In this document: positions 24,501-37,200 of the stretch, one piece after another
Layout: every line of letters begins with the position of its first letter
Position numbering within the stretch: position 1 is the stretch's first letter
DNA from: Phorcus lineatus
Taxonomy: Eukaryota > Mollusca > Gastropoda > Trochida > Trochidae
Length of the DNA: 64,000 nucleotides
Assembly (NCBI GenBank): GCA_921293015.1
Contig: OV121081.1
Location: 78,633,022-78,697,021 of the forward strand
Direction: 5' to 3'
Position numbers and translations under genes: made by a program
The notes under the pieces: model-generated
Database searches by the model: none
Seen by the model: only the letters and a program-made list of their open reading frames with translations
Told to the model about the DNA's origin: nothing

Positions 24501-27500
24501 CAACTATGTGTGATATTAGCGCAAGGAGAAAGTGAGTTTCAAATATGAATTTTGAAATAATTATTGCAATCCAATACTGAGGTCTTTGAGTTCAGCGGTT
24601 TCCATCTATCTGCCTGTCCTTTTTCTTGTTAATGCAATATGTCATGAATATTGCATCAGACGTTTAAATATTTGTATTTGCTAGCCTTTATTTTTAAACA
24701 GACACTAGTCTTGTCCTCATTTTGAAGGTCACCACGAATCACTGACCACTCTCAAACTCTAATAAACAACCAATGACCTTGTAGCATTTTTTATACCCTG
24801 ACATCAGCAAGCCTACATGCTGTTTCTGTATCACATCATTGCATTCATGTTTTATGATAGGGCTTGTAGGTATATTGTTTGTTTCCATGAAGTTATACAC
24901 AAAATTGCACATGTTTTGTTAAGAATGTGATATTTTTGTAAATACCCATTTAAAATCTTTTTAATAACATGAAATAAAGTAAAGTGTCTGCATCTTCACT
25001 GACATTTGCACTAGTGATACCACAACAATTTGTTGTATGATGTCACATTATGGTAATTCATGCAAAGACAATTATGTTATTTGCCAAGAAAAAGTGATGC
25101 ACATGTGCCCATATGGTAAGTGTGACAATGTTTATGTTTTACCTCATGCATGATAAAAGTTATATGTATGTTTTCAGTGAAAGACAAGGCGCAGGTGTTG
25201 ATGCAAGTAGAAGACCTTACCCAGGTGCGGGACGAACTCACCGAACAGGTGCGTGTTGTTTTCCCTGTTGATCCTGATTTTGCTTATAGGAACTATGTTA
25301 CATGCAGTACGGTTGAGGTGCAGTGTTGCTTTGAACACAGAGTTTAGTCCTTTTTTACCCCTGTTTTACTGGTTCAAAACGTTGCCGCTTGGATTGAGGC
25401 TTTTGCCTGTGTTTTCCTTAGCCACCGTCATGAAATTCAATCACATTAGTTAAAATCAGATAATAGATTTTACAAGGCCCCAAGGCCGTCAGATTTACCT
25501 GAAAAAAACAACAAAATTGGTAATAACATCTCAATCTTTGACAAAAACAAGGGTCAATCTCATTAGCATTTATACATTGAATATGACTAATAATTAACAA
25601 GAAACTTCTTTTTGGTATTTGTGTTTGTTTTGGTGTTCTTCTTTTATCAACCTGTTTATGATTAAGTCTTTTCACAAATTTAAAGAGCATTCAAGGTATA
25701 TTACAAACTAAAAGAAGAAACCTTTATTCAAAGTATCTGTTTCCAGAAATAGCATTTAAGACATTCATTCGGATATGTAGGCATCTTGACATTCGGAAAA
25801 CAGTCAGAAAGTTTAGTTTTTCAAGTGCTGAAAAGTATTGACTTACAAGCAAAATAGAATTCAATAATAAGGGGTGAACTCGCAAATTGGGTGAATTGAA
25901 TTATGTCAGTGTCAAACCTGACAGCTCGCGTGGCCTAGTAAGATCTTAATGTGTAACATGATGGAGCATTTAAATTAGATTGCATGAAAGTGAAATAAAT
26001 TTTATAGAGTTAAATGTGACATCTCATCTTATTTCGAGGGCTTTAGAAGGACAAGGCAGCTAAACTTGTCATATTTATTTTATGACAGCAAAAATTTATG
26101 TTGCAATGATTACGATGATGATTAAGAACCGTCTTGCTGAATGTTCAATATACATTTCAGTTAGGCAGATGAGAGCAATGTTAACATTCAACATTTCATG
26201 ATGTTCAAAAAGCAAAAGTGTTACATGAATATTATGATGAATATTATGTGTAATTACTAAAAGGCTCGATTTTTTATATCAATACTGCAAATTACTTCAG
26301 TTAAGTTCATATTAAGATGGAATGTTGGTATCTGACCTATTTATTGGAGGAATGGGAAGAGAAATCCTACATGGCTCTTTTTCTCATAGGTTTTGTTGCT
26401 GACATTGAAATTTATGGAATGATTCGAACATTTCAGGTTCTACTTCATACGTTATGCCAGTTCTAGACATCCATGTGTTGCTTGCTTTCATGAGGATGTC
26501 GATGATGCTAAAGTTTACATGTTCCTCTACATATTTGAGGCCCTTTGCAGAAAAGTTTTTAAAAAAGACAGATATCTTTGAATTCAAGTTACATGTTATG
26601 GATTATCTATTCTAGTACTAAAATTCCTGTCAATGAATTGATAAATGCAACATATGTTAAAACCATTGAATCAACTGTTCTATCATAATTAGTATATGTC
26701 TGTTTTAGGTTTCACAACTGACAGCGGATTTAGAAAAAGAAAAATCAAAGGTTCATGCATTAAAGTCTGAAGTGGATAAACTAAAGGTATGTTTTTTCAC
26801 CATCCTTACAAATTAATAAGAAATGACAGACTCCGGAAGAAATATTTCTTGCATTTGTTTAATCTTATAAGAATTTAGGAAATAATAAATGACCCTGTGT
26901 AACAATAGGTTTATATCTTGCTTTTAATAGTTTCATTTTATGGACTGAATGAAAGAGGACATTGTGTTTGTGTTGATTATTCAATACCACTAGTGCTGTT
27001 ACTAGAATTTTCTAGGATTCTGCTATCAGTTGGGCTTATGGCTCTTAGCTCTTCTTCAACTTTGTAAGTCCTTGCAATATGTAGACAAAAGGTTTATCCA
27101 AAATCCTTGACACATGGCTTACTGGTTACTTTTGCGACTTAAAGTGACACTGAGTATCTTTCAAAATTTTGTAAGTTGCTTAATAATATACCAATAGACC
27201 ATTTGTGCTTTATTCACATCACTTCAATGCCCAAATTATGATATTTAGAAGTTTTCAATAATAATCGACAACCGCAATATAGATGTGAAGAGATTGACAT
27301 TCTACATCCCATTTGCTTGTATGTTTATGTATACTTGGGCTTTCGTCTTTGTCCGACATCAGTTTTAACGTCTGCTCGCGGGAATGTACTGAGCATGACT
27401 AACTAACTAGTGACATCTGTCGCTAGGAGACACATGACTGGTCACGTGATTATAGTTAACACTACCAAACCATAATTGTCGTTGTGTCCTTTGTAGATAA

Positions 27501-27827
27501 GTTTCCGAGGTTACGTTTGAGTCATTGATGCATGCCACTGTCCAGTTTTTGCTCACAAATAATAATTTTAAGGTTTTTTCTCTCACTATACGTAATTGAT
27601 AAGCATTATCATGAGAATGTTCAGATACAACCATTAGTTCTCGACATAATAACACCATATTAAAAGTTTGATATATATGACCCGAACAACTTACTCAGTG
27701 TCCCTTTGACATGCCTAAAATAACCCAGCCATTAGCTGCCAGGCAGGCATATTTGCCTCTTTGTGATGACTTGAATAATTTATTTCTGTTTCATTTTTTT
27801 CAGGGAGGAAAGCATCATTCAAAATAG
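18583..27827 (+). CDS. GKAP1: G-kinase anchoring protein 1 (ten exons, 333 aa)
   Basis: Orthologue of GKAP1, a Golgi-associated coiled-coil protein that anchors cGMP-dependent protein kinase I in vertebrates. Exons: 18583-18753, 19250-19390, 19792-19869, 20018-20156, 23349-23482, 23704-23805, 24468-24531, 25178-25248, 26709-26786, 27804-27827; 1002 nt, all phases close, stop TAG 27825-27827. The ATG at 18583 was chosen because MAKSISVAQSRFAVLTIDDD aligns with the vertebrate start (...ASRFALLQVD), although the frame is open upstream. Other family landmarks: Lys-rich tract in exon 1; LEQWDQWREKDEE; YEKDLEQALLQSKI; FFDSVENDVHKIIRKEK; C-terminal coiled coil ending in GGKHHSK. The human protein is 366 aa. 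The donor of exon 2 (gag|gttcaa) is weak, but the join matches the family length exactly. Intron 4 contains a piggyBac relative with a nested SINE. Confidence 0.92.
20378..23138 (-). mobile_element. Transposase-less piggyBac relative (inverted copy of the 37389-43684 family)
   Basis: Bounded by gtaa|CCCTTACGTTGCTGAATA at the left (the expected TTAA carries T to G) and GACCCGCATTTTAAGGG|ttaa at the right. The left end matches the complement of the right end of the 6.3-kb element, and the right end (about 22600-23138) matches the complement of that element's left end (37393-37930), so this copy is inverted relative to it. It lacks the transposase and consists of degenerate repeats shared with the autonomous copy, each with a '-ttaattccatgtata-' like core and its complement. 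A SINE is nested at 21651-21966. Sits in GKAP1 intron 4. Confidence 0.85.
21651..21966 (+). mobile_element. tRNA-derived SINE, full length, with 13-bp target duplication
   Basis: The head has an A-box-like tagcgcagtgg and a B-box ggttcgaatcc at tRNA-like spacing, then a body of about 240 bp, ending in 'gcggcgttaaacacc' and CTCAC repeats. The flanks are an exact 13-base repeat, ctcggttaacaag, at 21638-21650 and 21967-21979, showing target-primed insertion into the older piggyBac relative. Degraded relatives lie at 36376-36625 and 53318-53407. The head does not form a plausible functional tRNA. Confidence 0.9.
23995..24215. repeat. Dispersed-repeat-like stretch with GACCTTGACCTT motifs
   Basis: Two copies of 'ggtgaccttgaccttatttt/c' about 150 bp apart in GKAP1 intron 6, within sequence unlike the flanking AT-rich intron. 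I associate this motif with common molluscan interspersed repeats; class unknown. Confidence 0.35.
27138..27709. mobile_element. MITE, diverged relative of the GAGCCACTCC family
   Basis: The terminal inverted repeats are cttaaagtgacactgagta (27138 on) and the near-complement tactcagtgtccctttga (to 27709). The ends share the pattern aaag-g--cact with the 17747 family. Interior motifs are also shared: gataagtttccgaggttacg and gccactgtccagtttttgct correspond to gataagtctccaaaattacg and gccactgtcaggttttcgat in copy 1. Lies in GKAP1 intron 9. Confidence 0.7.
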
Positions 27828-29508
27828 AATGAAGATATTTCTGATTGAAGCCTCTGAAGAAGTAACAACAAAGAACTCAATCAATCAAAAGTGCCAATCA
27901 AAGAGATTTTTTACATTAATTAGAACTTTTGAAAAAGTCCTTAAACAATGAGAATTACCTGGCAAAATGTCACAATTTATCAAGGACTTTTGTTGCTAAA
28001 CTCTTCGGTATAATTATGGTTTGTTATTTAATTCATGTAAGTATGTATGCAGTACTGAACATTTAATCTAATCATAAATAGAACGCTTGCTGTTCTTGAA
28101 ATATGATCTAGCACAGTTTGCTGATACCAAGCATTGACCATTGTCAGTAAAGTCAATATCATTGTTGATAATAGTTGTTATGGTATTCAGTAATTATACT
28201 GGTTATTTAAACAAGAATGTAAGCTCAAGAGCACTACAGAAATAGGGAACTTTTCATAATGGATCTTCAATGAAGCATCATCATCTTCCTAACAAGAAAC
28301 ATGCTCTGCTCAACATATGTATTTTAACTCATTCTGTAGATCATATTATCAAGAGGGGTGAGTGTTACCTTTTGACATACCACCTTTGTTCGTTGTGAAC
28401 TTGAAACATTAATTTTTACTGCTGACCATGAATAATAACAAATCTTTTCCTTATCTCTACTTATCGTTTATAAAAATTCTTGCCATGATTTACTATTTCT
28501 GCAGGTTTTTCAGTCTCGTAATTGCCTTGCGCAGATTTAAAGCTCATTATTTATAGAAATTAACCTTTGGTTAATTATTATTAAAGTCCCAAGAGATATG
28601 AATGAGGAAAGAACAGGCCTGCTATTTGAGAGAAGAGAGATCTAAAGGATGAATGGGGGAAGGAATATTACAGGGCTTTAAACCAAAGGAGAGGGATATA
28701 AGTCATAAAAGGGGGGATGGAATCGAGGGCTGAGTCCTACGAGGGTTTAAAAATTAGGTTCCCAGTTTGTTTACTCTTATTTCTTTGCTTTACATCTATT
28801 GAACTTATTGTACAGCCTTGATTGCAGACCAAAATGATCTTGTATGTCATTATTTGGAAGGGGCATTATTGACTGAGAAGTGGTGGCAGATGTTACGTGA
28901 AGCTGAAGATATATACAGTCTTATCAATGGTAATCCAGAAGGAAAGTAAACTGCAAGATGGTAATCATTGTATTCTGGTAACCCCTTTTCTGTAGATGCT
29001 TTTCATTCGGGAATCTTTTGTTTTGTTATTTGTAGCATGGAATATATGAGCAAAAGAACACAGTTTTAGCATTGTTTCAGTTCAAGAGGAACCTGTTTTG
29101 TTTGTCTTTTTGTTAATGCTCTAGAAATACTGGTATGACTTTCCAATAGCCACATATTGATCACACACTGTTGTTTAAAGCAAAACTGTTAGGTAATGGG
29201 AGTCAAGAACCAAAAAACAATGCTATTGAATGATTCTTTATGTAATTGCAATGATGAAAAAATTTTGGGGAACTTTGTGCAAGTTGCATTGCTTAATTAA
29301 CATGATTTAAGGAAAACAGCTTTATGCAATAAAATTACATTCATTGTATGCAACAGAGTGGATGTTTAATATGTCAAATGATAGAATTTCTGGCAAGATG
29401 TGTTTCAGATCAATTATTTTCATCTTAACGTCTTGTTGCACTTTACTGAATTAAATTCAGTATTCATTTTCTCTTTGTCAATTTGTCAAGTATTCCATAA
29501 GAAAATGA

Positions 29509-29514
29509 AATAAA
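29509..29514 (+). promoter_or_regulatory. Poly(A) signal, probable GKAP1 3' end
   Basis: AATAAA in 'gaaaatgaaataaagttt', 1.68 kb after the GKAP1 stop, followed by TG-rich sequence (gtgttttgttctg). Confidence 0.5.
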
Positions 29515-30140
29515 GTTTCAAACTCTTGCAAAGTGTTTTGTTCTGATAATAAGGCAGTTCAAGTTAACCATATAGATCCCTTATCTTTGGTCACCTGTGA
29601 CAAACTATTCCGTTGTCCACACTTTATCACCCGAGTGACTGTCTTTAGAAAAATGTGTTCTGAAATTAACTGCCCTCAGATCTTTTGAAACTAATAGCCA
29701 ATGAGAAATCTTGGCATGAAATAATGCATTGACCTATCTTGGTATCTTGGTTTTAACTTTCATCTTATTCAGTGTATGCTAATGGACTTGAGTTTGAAAT
29801 TTTGAAGCATAATTTGAAACAAGATTTACTGAAAACAAAAATGTGGGCTAATATTCAGAACTGATAGGCAGTTTCCTCAATGACGACTTATGCATGTTTC
29901 AACTCGTCTTCTGAGAAGTTGTACCGTTGTCACTGTATCAGTTTTGGCGCTCAAAATTTACCTGATAAGAAGTCAAAGGTTTAAAAAGTAAAGAGGAACA
30001 AAACACTCAACCTTGGATGACTTGGATGGTTCCTTGGACATAACGTGATGTATACAGTGAAAAGAATTATTTTCAACAGCTACACAGTTTTAATGGATAA
30101 ACAATATGAACAACATCAGTATTGTCAACATACATGTTTT

Positions 30141-30352
30141 CTAAGAGAAAGGGAGAACCGTTCACAACACATGGAGCTATCAGCGAAGAGTACCAGAATG
30201 TAAGGGAGAACCGTTCACAACACATGGAGCTACCAGCGAAGAGTACCAGAATGTAAGGGAGAACCGTTCACAACACATGGAGCTATCAGCGAAGAGTACC
30301 AGAATGATATCATAATATCATGATATTATGAACGGTTCTCCCTTTCTCTTAG
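30141..30352. repeat. Foldback element with perfect 24-bp ends and three 53-bp tandem repeats
   Basis: Bases 30141-30164 (ctaagagaaagggagaaccg...) are the exact reverse complement of 30329-30352. From 30151 to 30306 a 53-bp unit (gggagaaccgttcacaacac..., period 53) is repeated three times with single-base differences. Between the array and the right arm lies the small palindromic stretch gatatcataatatcatgata. No coding capacity. Confidence 0.9.
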
Positions 30353-31218
30353 GTTTTTCAAACTCCGGTTGGCCCCGTTCAGGCATCCTTAAGTGGATCT
30401 ACATGCTGTTATCTTGATCATAATTGCCTCTAGACAGGTTTTCCTTTAGTTTATGTATGTTTTCTGAGTGTCAACTTTCAGCTTTATCAAACGGATTCTT
30501 GCAATACCAAATAAGGGCACATAAATGTACAAAACATTAAAAAAGAGGATTTTGAGAAAACTAAAATAATATATGATTAAAAGGGTAAGTACTAAAAATA
30601 GTCCATATTCCAAAAAGGAGTTGTTTAAAAAGTGATTGGTATAACATAACACTTTTAAGTTATCGTTTCTGGCATCTTGGTGAATCCAATTTTATGTTCA
30701 TGATTTTATAGAGAGAGATTTAAAAAAAAGAAAAAATCTATGTCTCTTATACAATCAATCAATCAATGAACATACTCATTAGATGCAGTTCTGCAACAAC
30801 TCGATCTTTGTAAAATTACTCTACCCAGACTTAATCCACGTTCATATCTTTTGTTGCAATGTTAGGGTATTTGAAATGAAACATAAAATGATATTCTGGG
30901 GAGAGAAATTTTGAAAACTACTTAATCTGTTCAGTAACAAGTTAAGCAGAGTTTATCACAAAAAGAAACTATCAGATTCGGTAATCCATCATTCTCTCCT
31001 AATCATTTCCTGCCCGTTATAAATTACATATCAAGAGAACGCCGTTATGATTTTATTGCGCTTCTAACTATATATTGTACAAATGACAGTCAAAGGGATG
31101 TAACTCTGTCTTGATTATCTCCCCTTGTAAACAAGTTCTATAATTAGAGCAAGATTCACTTAGAGGTGTTGATATAAATAGAAAGTGAGATGTTTTAAGA
31201 CGTGAACGCACCTTCAAA

Positions 31219-34200
31219 ATGAATGACACGACGGGAGACTTGCCTCTTGTAATTCCGGTAAGTGATTTCAACCCATTCCTCGACATTCATCCATAAACTC
31301 AGTTTTGAAAAGGGATAAAAATAATTCTGAGCAGAACAGGAAGCTGTTATATATGTAAACAAACTGAATAAAACCGTCACCATTTCTTGATACATGAAGT
31401 AATGATTTCGCAAGACTCTTTCATAGAATCATTATTACTTATGTACATACTTTAAAGGTAACGTTACCTAGGGTATCAAAGTGCCTAATTTGGCGAAGCA
31501 ACTGTACTAGCTGTTACATTTGATGGTGCTACCATCAGACAATGTCAGATCTATAGACTTTTAAAGGCTTTAAATTAAGATTCGTCACCCATGAGAGAGA
31601 AAAAAAATATTTTCTTGTTAAAGACGTGTTTCTTGTGGGCAACTCCCTAGTGCACACTGCACCCTGAGTATGTCGAACTGAGGTATTTGATAACTCCAAA
31701 TGGCTGGACTCGAGGACGAGTCACTTTGTGGAGGGGGTGTATGTGGCAGGGTGAAGTAAAAGTATTCCTACTGGTTTTGGCCAGAGGGATATCTCTTTGG
31801 CTGAATCGGTAGAGTGTAGGACTCTCACCCGGAGGTCGCGGGTTCGAATCCCGCGGGAGGTGATCTCACAATCGCTTCTGTTACACATACACATGCATTA
31901 GAGAGTTTATGTTTGTATTTGCTTATCCTTCATCTCAGTTCCTTTCTCAAAGTGTTTTTTTGGTCAAATTTCAAAATCTTTAGCTAACAAAACGTTACCA
32001 TCAGTAACAATGATGAATAGTAAAATAATAATTTTTGAATGACATATATGGGTTTAAACATGAATATGTTCCCTCAAACTTTGTTTCCACAATAACAGAC
32101 CTTGATCGAATTGACTCTCCTTTTTTATTGTTAACTCAATAAAAGATCATCTTCCCATCCCATAACCACCCATGATCATTTCATTGCTAGGTCCAGCTTG
32201 CAAATTCCTCATACAAAAATATCATAATGATGTTGTAGAAATTCCTTTATTTTTCAAGTTTGTCTGCGAGTAGCATATAACTACATGTTCGTGTACCCTT
32301 AGATCGATTGGCTCAATATATATATATATATAAATGAGATATATATTGTATACAGATATCAGTATTGGAGGAGTTCTTCCAGTGTTCAATATGTCTGAAC
32401 AACATGAGAGAGACAATGACCACCCCCTGCGGACATCGATTCTGTGGGAAATGTATCCGGGAATGGGTTGATAGAAACCATCATTGTCCCTGCTGTAACA
32501 GCACGGTCCTCCCTGCAAGTCTTATGAAGGATCATCAGTTTGACAGCTTGATCAGTGAGTGCTGCAGCTCAAACAGAAAATCTGAACTGATGCGTTACAT
32601 CACATATTTAACCTTAGTTTACGAGAGTAAGAAGTTAACCATTTACAAAAGTGTTTATCCAGAAATACTGCTTTCTCTTAAAGTCTAGTTTTTACGACAA
32701 AGATAATTTCAACTGATAAAAAAAAAGAATTTTACCCAAGTGTTTATATTTATTTCACGATAGTGTGCAAATTGTGAATGGGATTAGCCAAGAAGCTTTC
32801 AAAGCTAATGTTGAGGCCTCTCCCTTGAACCTAATAAAAGTACATGTTTCGTACATACAAAAATAATGTGTATCATTATCCAACCTTGTTAATCATTTGT
32901 ACAATTTTACCTAAGTGTTTTCTGATATCAAGTTGTCAAAAGTTCAAAAGGTCATGAGGAAATTTGAGATATTCAATGTTAAACTGTTTTCATTTGAAGA
33001 AGTCATTTATTGGGTTGCACACAAAAAAAAGTTTGATATGATGTCAACCAGAGTTGAGCACAGCACGAGAGACATGGTATACGGCGTGTCCAGAGGTATG
33101 AAACCCAGTTGATTTACTTTATCATTTAGGATTTATATGTTATTAAGTCTAATTGGTATTGCAGGTTCAGTGAACTCGGAGAAGATGAAGGCTGAAGACA
33201 AATATTTCGAAACACTCATCAGCGCGGGTAAGGTCACTGTCATGTTAAACTGATTTTAGAAAACATTCATACATTGTTGAAGATGAATCATTGCACACTC
33301 CTTGTGTTCATTTAAAAATTTTTTTATTTCATTTATTTTTTTTATTACACAATTTTGATAATTTTTACATGTTACAGAGTTTACAGAGTTACAAGTTCTC
33401 ACACTATTTTTGTAATATTTCAGCAACCTTACCTGAACGTGAACTAACAGGGAGAAAATTTTCACCAGTGGAAGAGATACTGAAAAGTAAGATGACGTTG
33501 TGTTCGTGCTAAAGATGCAGAAGTAGAAGTCAGCAAAAGCTTCCAAAATAGTTTCTCAGTAAATACTGATGGAGGATTTTTTATTTCTTTGTAAAAACTA
33601 ATATCAATCTCAATACACTCATCAAATTCTTTATTTCTGATTCATTTTTAAACATGAATTTAGATTCAGTTGCGTCAAATTAGTTTCAGATATATTGCTC
33701 ATGAAATATGATTTTTATAAGATAATTTTTCTCTCTGCAGAACATTTAAAGCAGAGCCTTGCATCACATGAACGATATTTTCAGGTAAGACACTCAATAT
33801 CAGTCAGCCTTAACTCATTAACGCCGAGAGCCGCGTATAGGCGTCCGTTAATTAGCAGTTTCTCACAGCGAGAGCCGCGTATAGGCGTCCGTTAATTAGC
33901 AGTTTCTCACAGCGAGAGCCGCGTATAGGCGTCCGTTAATTAGCAGTTTCTCACAGCGAGAGCCGCGTATAGGCGTCCGTTAATTAGCAGTTTCTCACAG
34001 CGAGAGCCGCGTATAGGCGTCCGTTAATTAGCAGTTTCTCACAGCGAGAGCCGCGTATAGGCGTCCGTTAATTAGCAGTTTCTCACAGCGAGAGCCGCGT
34101 ATAGGCGTCCGTTAATTAGCAGTTTCTCACAGCGAGAGCCGCGTATAGGCGTCCGTTAATTAGCAGTTTCTCACAGCGAGAGCCGCGTATAGGCGTCCGT

Positions 34201-37200
34201 TAATTAGCAGTTTCTCACAGCCAGAGCCGCGTATAGGCGTCCGTTAATTAGCAGTTTCTCACAGCGAGAGCCGCGTATAGGCGTCCGTTAATTAGCAGTT
34301 TCTCACAGCGAGAGCCGCGTATAGGCGTCCGTTAATTAGCAGTTTCTCACAGCCAGAGCCGCGTATAGGCGTCCGTTAATTAGCAGTTTCTCACAGCGAG
34401 AGCCGCGTATAGGCGTCCGTTAATTAGCAGTTTCTCACAGCGAGAGCCGCGTATAGGCGTCCGTTAATTAGCAGTTTCTCACAGCGAGAGCCGCGTATAG
34501 GCGTCCGTTAATTAGCAGTTTCTCACAGCGAGAGCCGCGTATAGGCGTCCGTTAATTAGCAGTTTCTCACAGCGAGAGCCGCGTATAGGCGTCCGTTAAT
34601 TAGCAGTTTCTCACAGCGAGAGCCGCGTATAGGCGTCCGTTAATTAGCAGTTTCTCACAGCGAGAGCCGCGTATAGGCGTCCGTTAATTAGCAGTTTCTC
34701 ACAGCGAGAGCCGCGTATAGGCGTCCGTTAATTAGCAGTTTCTCACAGCGAGAGCCGCGTATAGGCGTCCGTTAATTAGCAGTTTCTCACAGCCAGAGCC
34801 GCGTATAGGCGTCCGTTAATTAGCAGTTTCTCACAGCGAGAGCCGCGTATAGGCGTCCGTTAATTAGCAATTTCTCACAGCGAGAGCCGCGTATAGGCGT
34901 CCGTTAATTAGCAGTTTCTCACAGCGAGAGCCGCGTATAGGCGTCCGTTAATTAGCAGTTTCTCACAGCCAGAGCCGCGTATAGGCGTCAATTAATTAGC
35001 AGTTTCTCACAGCGAGAGACGCTTATGTGCGTTAATGCTTCATTGAGCTACGCCCATGTCTGTTATGAAATAATTACATACACACCTGTAATTCGTACAT
35101 TTCTTTTGCATTTATTACTTACCATGTCATTCAAGTCCCTAAACTGCAAGATCTTGCGTATTAGATTCAATAAATAAGTCTAAATAATGTGAGTATCTTT
35201 TGATAAATACACAGTACAAGAAGAAGTACCTACGATGTTGATGATCCTTTGAATATTCGTTCAATCCGTTCATACTATATACTTTTCAGTTAACGCTATA
35301 TTTGGGCAACTTTGATACCTTGAAATAACAATCCTGTAGAATAAAACCTGTATATACGCCGCAATTCTTTGTGCATGCAATCAGAGTTCTATATAAAGAT
35401 TATTAAGTTTGCTAATATGCTACATCCATTCGTTTGAGCTCAAACAAAGACGTTAACTTTTGTTTTATTTACAATATGTAACATCAAAGTTCGTTGTGAT
35501 ATCATATTTAGAGTTGATACCGCATCAACAAATTCTATGGATTTTTCAAAAATGATAATCTGGCCTCGTCAAACATAGGGCACTTCTTCATGTGAAAGAC
35601 TTTTCGATTATATAAATGTGTTCATTACTTTTACTTGCGTTCAATCTCTGAAATCATGGTACCGTTTACATGGCTAATTTATCATTTACATAGCTGGAAT
35701 ATGAAACGTCAGATAGTATTTAGACATGTCGTAATTTTATTTTCAAATGGAAATTCGTGTCAAATCATAATGAAAGAAAATATAGTTGGTACTTGCAAAA
35801 GAGTAAACGATATGCCTTCATCAAATCACTTGAATGCTAAATTGAAAAAGACATTTTCTAACATGAAGATTGATGCAAGGTGATACATTATTTTGTTACT
35901 TATAAAGATCCACGCACATACTCTTAATTGGAGACGGGCAAACCCCTTAATTAACAGCATAAAGAAAAAAATCATTGAAGAATAACGGCATGTGATGAAT
36001 CTGTTAGTTATCTGTATTCAATCCCTTTATCTCTGTTAGATCTTCATGAAACAATAAAACAATCTAAACTTTATGATTCATGGCTAGACAGTTTCTGTTC
36101 ATACCGTCCTCATAAACCTCTCGCTTAAAGAGTGGTGCTTTGACTTAATCAGTCTCGCTAGAGCAAACAGCTTCAGCGGTGACAGGCACAGGTGTTAAGC
36201 CGTAAACCGTGTCCAGGTGTTAATGAGTTAAAAAAACACTTTTATAGAGAAGTTGACCAAATATTTTGACATAGGAAGAATTAAGAGTAAATTTTGAAAA
36301 TGCATTGGCAAAAAATTTTCAGGTAGCAGGAAATTATGAATTTAACTGACAACCTCAAAGTTACCCTGTGTCATGAGTGGGTGTGTTTAGCTCAGTATCA
36401 AGAGGTCTTAGGTTTGAATCCCATCAGGGCCTCAGTAACTTTGTCTCCAGTAGAGATCTGTTCTACCTGCAGTAAGGTTTGGGTACAATGCTACACTGAA
36501 TTTCAGCGCAGTGCCACCCAAGGTTTGCTAGCCGATGCTGGCAGATGTCACCACAATGCATAGCTACATTGGGGTTGCAGGCTTTCTCATGCGGTGATAT
36601 AAGTGATTTCCTTGCCTCAACTCATCCTGTGTCATGTTTTGCTATGTTGAAGTTATCAACAAAAATATTTTCAGAACTATTGAATAAATACACTTTGATA
36701 TTTTTGGTTAGGTTTTTAGAAATTTTCTTGTAACCAGGAGTGATTTTTTCCCATTGTCACATGACATTTTTGATAGTTGATTGTAAATGGTTGATAAAAA
36801 TAATTATTACATTGCTTTATTGAATTTTATTCTAACTACTGGAGTCTCTTTCACCATCGAGAATTAATATTCTGACCTCTGAACTATCAGACACCTAACT
36901 TTAAAACTGATAGTCTGTGTAAATGTGAGATTTATCTGTGTCTTGACGTTATGAATATGATCTTTTTTGGACTTATTTTGTTTGACGCCATCTTATCGAG
37001 TTTCATTTAAAAATTTCTTTTTTTATCAATCCATCATTTATTGCTTCTTGTGTTCAAACACACTTGGTTCTCCCAGTTATCTGACTCCCTGTTGCAGAGT
37101 CTACGCCAGGAGTTCACCCAGCACCAGCAGAAACTGGAGAGAGAGATGGAGAGAGCACTTCAGACTCTCATGTTGGACGGTGTCTCGCCCACAGGTCTGT

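Larger units (their letters stand above)
27828..31218. other. GKAP1 3' UTR and intergenic spacer
   Basis: To about 29530 this is the probable GKAP1 3' UTR. Beyond it nothing coding is supported. A foldback with tandem repeats lies at 30141-30352. The promoter of the RING gene should lie just before 31219. Confidence 0.5.

Noticed and set aside
32915-33112. Open frame of 65 codons between RING-gene exons 2 and 3 as an extra exon
   Set aside because: No polypyrimidine acceptor precedes it, and joining exon 2 directly to 33165 preserves phase and gives sensible sequence.
33822-35034. CRISPR array interpretation of the 44-bp repeats (and of 13288-13653)
   Set aside because: The repeats are contiguous with no spacers, and the context is an intron or intergenic DNA of an animal genome.
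35635-35883. 82-codon frame in the right half of the TTAA satellite element as a transposase remnant
   Set aside because: Composition and sequence show no transposase motifs; AT-rich chance frame.
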